Origin: DATJPD01 sp036394195
GTDB taxonomy: Bacteria; Pseudomonadota; Alphaproteobacteria; CACIAM-22H2
Assembly (NCBI GenBank): GCA_036394195.1
Contig: DASWFO010000339.1
Span: forward strand, 1-32,571
Length of the DNA stretch: 32,571 bases
Direction of reading: 5' to 3'
Below the pieces are notes generated by a model. That model searched no databases. It worked only from the letters and a program-made list of their open reading frames with translations, and had not been told where the DNA came from. The position numbers and the translations under genes were made by a program. Within the stretch, counting starts at the first letter, position 1. Each line of letters opens with the position of its first letter. Shown in pieces: positions 27,727 through 32,571 of this stretch.

Positions 27727-30108
27727 CTACCGCGACCGGGGGCATGAGCGGCGCCACATCGCACGATAAAGCCTCTCGATCTGCCGGGTCCGGCCTCTCC
27801 CATCGCAGAGCGGCGAGGCCGCGACGCGGCGGCGCAGATCGGCTCGGAGCCCGGCCAAGCGGGCGGGATCCGAAACCAGGGCGACGGCGGCGGCGATGTA
27901 GCCCCGCCGGTCCGTCGCGGCGAGGTGCGACAGCCCAACCGCGTCCAGGATCGACGCCGACCAGCGAGAGACCATGGCGTCGCCGCAGAGCGTGACCACG
28001 GGCACGCCCATCGACAGAGCTTCGAAGGTCGTGGTCGAGCCGGTGAAGGGAAACGGGTCGAGCGCCACGTCGACCTGATTGTACATCTCCAGGTGATGCC
28101 CCTGCGGCGGGTCCCTGTCGACGATGCTCAAGCGATCCGGGCTGATGCCCGCGGCGGCAAAAATGCCCTCGATCCGTCGGCCCAGCGGCACCGACCTGTA
28201 CCAGTCACGGAACTTCAGGCGCAGCCGCGCCCCCGGAACCGCCTCCAGCAGCTGCGCCCACAGCGCCAGGCAGTCGGCGCTGAGCTTGGCCGGATTGTTG
28301 AAGCAGCCGAATGTCGGGTGATCGGTCGCAAGCATCGGCAGCGGCCCGACTGCCGGTGCTGTGTCCAGCGGCGGATGAATATAAAAATGCGGCAGCCGCA
28401 GCACCCGTTCGCTAAAGCGCTCCGGCGCGTGACGCGGCGACAGAACACGATCGGAGATCAGATAGTCCATCTCGACCAGCCCGCTGGTCGCCGGATCGTG
28501 AAAGCTGACCTGCACCGGCGCCGGACGATAGGCCGCGACCAACGGCCGGTTCCGGTCGAACCGCCCGGCGAGGCTGACCAGGATATCGATCTGGTCCTCG
28601 TGGACCGCCGCGGCCACGTCCTGATCACCCATTCCGACGACGGACCGCCAGCCGTCAGACAGCGCCCTGAACCGGCCAGTCGTTTCGTCCGGGGCGGCAA
28701 TATCGGCGTAGACGAAGATCTCGAATCGCTGCCGGTCGTGATGGGCGAAGAGCGGCTCGACATTGCGCGCGACCGGATGGTCGCCGCGCAGATCCGACGA
28801 CAGATAGCCCACGCGCAGCCGGCGGGCCGGATCGGCGCTCCGGCCAGCGAAATCGGGGACCGCCGCTTGCCGGCTGCCGAACCGGGCGCCGAAGGCACGG
28901 GAGCGCGCGAACCGGTCGGCTGAATCGCCTCCGGGCTGATACAGAAGAAGACCGAGCACCCTGCGGTGAATATTCGCCGAGTCCGGCGCGAGCTTCACGG
29001 CGCGGTCCGCGCTAGCCAACGCGTCCGGATGTTCGGCGCGGTCGTTGTGCGAGAGAGCCAACGCCAGGTGCAGCTCCGGCTCTTCCGGCCGCAGCTGTAC
29101 GGCATGGCGCAAACTGTCATGGGCCTCGTCGAGCCGGCCCAAGTCGCGGAGAACAATGCCGCGGTTGGCATGCGCATCCGCCAACCCCGGCCGCAAGGCA
29201 ACCGCCCGATCGAGGCTGGCGAGCGCCGGTTCGAGGCGACCGAGCGCGCGTTGAATCCCCCCGATATTGGCCAGGCTCTCGGCGTGGGCAGGATCAATGA
29301 CGAGCGCCTGCTGGAAGCTCGCCAGCGCATCGTCGAGGCGGCCGGCATCGTAGAGCGCCTTTCCGAGACTGTTGTGCGGAGCCGCCATCGTCGGACAGAG
29401 AGCCACGGCCCGACGGAGATGCTCGATCGCAGCGGCGCTCTGGCGCCGCTGTACCAGGAGCAGCCCGATATTGTTGTGCGCTTCCATCAGCTGCGGATCC
29501 AGGCCAAGGGCCCGCCGATACGCGGCGATGGCCTCGTCGAGGCGTGTCATGTCCTGGAGCACGACGCCGAGGTTGTATTGGATGCGCGCATCGGCCGGCC
29601 GTGAGACGGCGGCTCGTTCGATCCACTCGAGCGCTGCTTCCGGCTGCCCCGCGCTTTGCAGCGCGGCCCCCATCAGATTGCAGGCATCGGCGTTCTCCGG
29701 ATCGACACTGACGGCCCGATGCGCGCCCATGATTGCATCTTCGACGCGGCCCTGCGCGCGCCATAGATCCGACAGGTTGATCAGCGCGCCCAGGTGGAAC
29801 GGATCGATCGCCAGAGCTGCCTGAAACTGCGCGATCGCCTCATCCGGCCGGTTCTGCCGCCACAACACAAGCCCGAGCCCGACATGAACGGCGGGATCTC
29901 GTGGCCGCACCGCGAGCAGCCGCTGGGTCGTTTCCTCGGCGGCCTGGTAGCGCCCGCTCTCGAATTCGATGATGCCGAGACCGCGCAGCGCCTCCGGATG
30001 ACCCGGCTCGGCCGCCAGCACGCGCCGATACGCCGCCTCGGCCTCCGCGATATGCCGCTCGCGGTGAAGCCGCTGCGCACTCGCCAGCAGGTCGGCGTCC
30101 GCGGCCAT
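27727..30108 (-). CDS. OGT-like TPR glycosyltransferase, second copy
   Basis: A 793-residue soluble protein with about eleven TPR repeats (residues of roughly 1-400; for example AHNNIGLLLVQRRQSAAAIEHLRRAVALCPTMAAPHNSLG) and a GT41-like domain: RLRVGYLSSDLRGDHPVARNVEPLF, DILVSLAGRFDRNRP, PAPVQVSFHDPATSGLVEMDYLISDRVLSP, TFGCFNNPAKLSADCLALW and ALDPFPFTGSTTTFEALSMGVPVVTLCGD. The usual WLGYP stretch is replaced by SFHDPATSGL. The start is the ATG at 30108, which overlaps the stop of the next upstream copy (TGATG); an ATG at 30156 would overlap it by 49 bp. A flagellar or surface target is likely from location; the substrate is not known. Confidence 0.88.
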   Translation of the reverse strand: MAADADLLASAQRLHRERHIAEAEAAYRRVLAAEPGHPEALRGLGIIEFESGRYQAAEETTQRLLAVRPRDPAVHVGLGLVLWRQNRPDEAIAQFQAALAIDPFHLGALINLSDLWRAQGRVEDAIMGAHRAVSVDPENADACNLMGAALQSAGQPEAALEWIERAAVSRPADARIQYNLGVVLQDMTRLDEAIAAYRRALGLDPQLMEAHNNIGLLLVQRRQSAAAIEHLRRAVALCPTMAAPHNSLGKALYDAGRLDDALASFQQALVIDPAHAESLANIGGIQRALGRLEPALASLDRAVALRPGLADAHANRGIVLRDLGRLDEAHDSLRHAVQLRPEEPELHLALALSHNDRAEHPDALASADRAVKLAPDSANIHRRVLGLLLYQPGGDSADRFARSRAFGARFGSRQAAVPDFAGRSADPARRLRVGYLSSDLRGDHPVARNVEPLFAHHDRQRFEIFVYADIAAPDETTGRFRALSDGWRSVVGMGDQDVAAAVHEDQIDILVSLAGRFDRNRPLVAAYRPAPVQVSFHDPATSGLVEMDYLISDRVLSPRHAPERFSERVLRLPHFYIHPPLDTAPAVGPLPMLATDHPTFGCFNNPAKLSADCLALWAQLLEAVPGARLRLKFRDWYRSVPLGRRIEGIFAAAGISPDRLSIVDRDPPQGHHLEMYNQVDVALDPFPFTGSTTTFEALSMGVPVVTLCGDAMVSRWSASILDAVGLSHLAATDRRGYIAAAVALVSDPARLAGLRADLRRRVAASPLCDGRGRTRQIERLYRAMWRRSCPRSR

Positions 30109-32504
30109 CAGATGGTCACGACGGCGGTCGTGTCGGACGCGCACCACCGCGCCCATACGGCGCGGTACACGCGCTCGATCTGGCGGGCGCGCAGGCGGCC
30201 GTCGACGAGCGGCGAGCCCATGACGCGCGCCCGCAACTGCGAACGCAGGGCTTTCAGCCGCGCGGGGTCCCCCGCCAGCGCGGCCGCCCCCGCCACGTAG
30301 GCCTGCGCCGCGTCGGCAACCAGATCATCGAGACCGACGACGCGCAGCATGGAGGCCGACCAGCGCGACATCATGTTGTCTCCTTGGAGAGTCACCACGG
30401 GGACACCCATCCACAGGGCCTCGAACGTGGTGGTCGAGCCCGAGAACGGAAACGTGTCCAGCGCAATGTCGACCCGTTCGTAAGACCGGAGATGGTCGGC
30501 GAGCGGATCGTCGGCGCCCACGAATTCCAGGCGCTCCGCCCCGATACCCAGCGCCGAGAACGCGGTCAATAGCCGGACCTGCAGGTCGGGCGCCTCGAAC
30601 CAGCGGCGAAATTTCAGCAATAGCCGCGAGCGTGGAACGGCGCCGAGGATCTGACCCCACAGGGCCAGAACAGCGCCGTTCAGCTTGCTCGGGTTGTTGA
30701 ACGACCCGAACGTGACATATCCAGCCGCTTCGGACGGGAGAGAAGCGACCGGCGGGGCGTCCGCGAGCGGCCGGTGCGTGTAAATGCTCGGCAGCCGGAT
30801 CACGCGCTCGGTGAACCGCTCCCCACCGCGCCGTGGACACACCACGCGGTCGCCAATCAGGTAATCGAGCTGATCGAGCCCGCTCGTCGCGACGTCATGG
30901 AAGCTGATCTGGACCGGCGCCGGGCGAGACGCGCAAATCAGCGGCCGGTTCTCGTCGAGATGCGCCGCCAGCAGGACCAAGATGTCGATGCCGTCCGACC
31001 GGATCTGGGCGACCACGTCTTCATCGGAGCGATCGACGATCGGGCGCCAGCCGTCGACGAGCCCGCGGATCCGCGCCGTCGTGGCATCGGGCCGGGCGAC
31101 TTCGGCATAGGCAATGACCTCGAACCGGTCGCGGTCGCGATGCTCAAGCAGCGGCTCGATGTTGCGCGCAATCGGATGATCGCGAAAATCCGATGACAGA
31201 TACCCGACGCGCAGCCGCCGCCGCGGGTCGCGCCGGTTGGCGTGCGTCGCCGCGCACGAGCCCCGTTTGGTGAATAATTCGGCTAGACGCCGCGCCTCGA
31301 CGTAGCGCGCTTCGTTCGACCATGACGGATCGTACATCGTGGCGGCGACGAGCAGCCGTTGAAAGGCCGGAACATCGGGTCCGATCTTCACGCCCTCGCG
31401 GTAGATCGCGATTGCATCGCCGGAACGCCCGAGCATCAACCACACGAGAGCGAGATTCTTGCGCGCTTCGATCAGGCCCGGATCGATCTCGAGTGCGCGC
31501 GCATAATGCGTGGCGGCGGCCTCCAGCCGCCCCTGATTCTGGCAGGCGAGGCCGAGGTTGAAATGCGCGGTCGTGAATTCGGGTTGAGCGACCGCCGCTT
31601 TGGAAAACCAGTCGACCGCGTCGTCCCAGTGCAGCAAATGCTGAAAGTACGATCCGATGGCGATGAAGATCTCGGCGAAGTCCCGCGCGTCGGCGGGACC
31701 GCCCGCGGGTGCTGCCTTGACGGCCGTGACGGCCTCTTCCCTCAGGCCCTGGTGAAGCCGGGTCCGGATGAAACCGAAATGCGCCTGCAAATCGCCCGGG
31801 TCCCGCTGCATCGCCTCGCGGAACGAGTCTGCTGCTCTCGCGTGATCGCCCATCGCGACGAGTACATTGCCGAGATTCACGTGCAACCCGCCGACGCCCG
31901 GATCGAGCCGAAGGACCTCGCGATAAGCGCCTTCCGCCTCCGCGTGCCGCCCCCGCGCCTGCAGGATATTGCCGAGCTGGAAATGAGCGCTCGCCGAATT
32001 GGCATCCAGGATCACCGCCCGACGGGCCGCCCCTTCGGCGGCATCCAGCCGCCCTGCCGCGTGCAAGGCGCGGCTGAGATTGAGATGCGCATCGGCATGG
32101 GTGGGACGGAGAATGGTGACGCGCCGGCAGGCGGCGACCGCCCCTTCCGCGTCGCCGCTCTCGCGCAGGCAATTCCCCAGATTGTAATGTGCCTCCGCCA
32201 GCTCGGGCGACAGCTTCACCGCCCGTCGATAGCTGGCGATCGCGCCGGGGACGTCGTTCAGGGCGCGCAGCACCAGCCCGAGATTGAAGTGATACGCCGC
32301 CGCCTGCGCGTCGATCGCGATGGCGCCGCGGATATGCTCGACCGCCTTCTCCAGGTCGCCGCGCGTATGCGCGATCAAACCGAGATACTGCCATACATCC
32401 GCGTTCCGCGGCTCGGCGCGCAATATGTCCCGGTAGATCACCTCCGCGTTGTTGAGGCGTCCGGCACGGTGATGGGCCAGCGCTTCGTCGAGATGGGCAC
32501 TCAT
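30108..32504 (-). CDS. OGT-like TPR glycosyltransferase, third copy
   Basis: A 798-residue protein closely similar in plan to the second copy: TPR repeats in the first 400 or so residues, then a GT41-like domain with RLRVGYLSSDFRDHPIARNIEPLLEHRDRDRFEVIAYAEV, DILVLLAAHLDENRP, PAPVQISFHDVATSGLDQLDYLIGDRVVCP, VTFGSFNNPSKLNGAVLALW and ALDTFPFSGSTTTFEALWMGVPVVTLQGDNMMSRWSASMLRVVGLDDLV. It shares the altered SFHDxATSGL stretch and the C-terminal RQIERVYRAVWARWC. The ATG at 32504 overlaps the stop of yet another copy (ATGA). Two neighbours of like design suggest tandem duplication followed by divergence. Confidence 0.88.
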   Translation of the reverse strand: MSAHLDEALAHHRAGRLNNAEVIYRDILRAEPRNADVWQYLGLIAHTRGDLEKAVEHIRGAIAIDAQAAAYHFNLGLVLRALNDVPGAIASYRRAVKLSPELAEAHYNLGNCLRESGDAEGAVAACRRVTILRPTHADAHLNLSRALHAAGRLDAAEGAARRAVILDANSASAHFQLGNILQARGRHAEAEGAYREVLRLDPGVGGLHVNLGNVLVAMGDHARAADSFREAMQRDPGDLQAHFGFIRTRLHQGLREEAVTAVKAAPAGGPADARDFAEIFIAIGSYFQHLLHWDDAVDWFSKAAVAQPEFTTAHFNLGLACQNQGRLEAAATHYARALEIDPGLIEARKNLALVWLMLGRSGDAIAIYREGVKIGPDVPAFQRLLVAATMYDPSWSNEARYVEARRLAELFTKRGSCAATHANRRDPRRRLRVGYLSSDFRDHPIARNIEPLLEHRDRDRFEVIAYAEVARPDATTARIRGLVDGWRPIVDRSDEDVVAQIRSDGIDILVLLAAHLDENRPLICASRPAPVQISFHDVATSGLDQLDYLIGDRVVCPRRGGERFTERVIRLPSIYTHRPLADAPPVASLPSEAAGYVTFGSFNNPSKLNGAVLALWGQILGAVPRSRLLLKFRRWFEAPDLQVRLLTAFSALGIGAERLEFVGADDPLADHLRSYERVDIALDTFPFSGSTTTFEALWMGVPVVTLQGDNMMSRWSASMLRVVGLDDLVADAAQAYVAGAAALAGDPARLKALRSQLRARVMGSPLVDGRLRARQIERVYRAVWARWCASDTTAVVTI

Positions 32505-32571
32505 GTCGGCTCCGCCTCACCGGACCGGCACCACCGTCGCCACAGGCTGCGATAGATCCGCTCCACCTGCC
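32501..32571 (-). CDS. C-terminus of a fourth OGT-like glycosyltransferase (cut by window edge)
   Basis: The last 22 codons and stop of a gene entering from the right: QVERIYRSLWRRWCRSGEAEPT. This matches the ends of the other three copies (RQIERVYRAVWARWC, RQIERLYRAMWRRSC, RRIEAAFREMWRRWC), so it is almost surely another TPR-GT41 protein. Its TGA overlaps the ATG of the third copy. The array continues outside the window. Confidence 0.8.
   Translation of the reverse strand, partial: QVERIYRSLWRRWCRSGEAEPT

Overview
The window is a chromosomal flagellar gene cluster from a high-GC alphaproteobacterium, most like Rhodospirillales and relatives. Support for this placement: the class-specific genes fliX, flaF and flbT, a MotE-type protein and a DUF6468-type protein beside fliM, an alphaproteobacterial DksA embedded among flagellar genes, and sigma-54 type (-24/-12) promoters before rod, ring and hook-associated operons. 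No tRNA, rRNA, insertion sequence, prophage or CRISPR array was seen. Genus cannot be read from the sequence.

Layout, left to right. (1) 1-3659, minus strand: flgB-flgC-fliE-fliQ-fliR-flhB and then the N-terminus of an unidentified membrane protein: proximal rod plus export gate. (2) 3954-5412, plus strand: a stand-alone FlhB-C-terminal-like protein, fliO and fliP. (3) 5436-5572: nested palindromes between convergent genes. (4) 5590-13112, minus strand: fliL-fliM-DUF6468-motE, then cheY-cheZ, then a 1141-residue exported TPR protein. (5) 13400-16728, plus strand: flgF-flgG-flgA-flgH (distal rod, P-ring chaperone, L-ring), ending in a 2.7-copy, 80-bp tandem repeat that carries three intrinsic terminators. 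(6) 17028-17979, minus strand: dksA with its own sigma-70 type promoter, and fliX, with a terminator between them. (7) 18350-26798, plus strand: flgI-flgJ(N)-flgN, then flgK-flgL and an OGT-like TPR glycosyltransferase. (8) 26803-32571, minus strand: flaF and flbT, preceded by a tandem array of two complete and one partial OGT-like TPR glycosyltransferases.

Together the genes build the export gate, rod, P/L rings, C-ring (FliM) and hook-filament junction, with chemotactic control (CheY/CheZ), assembly checkpoints (FliX, FlaF, FlbT) and probable flagellar glycosylation. The genes fliF, fliG, fliH, fliI, flhA, flgD, flgE, fliK, fliD, motA/motB and flagellin are not here and must lie elsewhere.

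Main points for a second look: a shared motif CGGCARA-N5-CCG upstream of all three good sigma-54 promoters, with IHF-type sites just before two of them; homologous-looking repeated beta modules inserted in both FlgK (two) and FlgL (four, making FlgL about twice normal length); the covarying triple terminator repeat; the tandem glycosyltransferase array, whose members have an altered catalytic-domain motif; the stand-alone FlhB-like protein; and the very large TPR protein.
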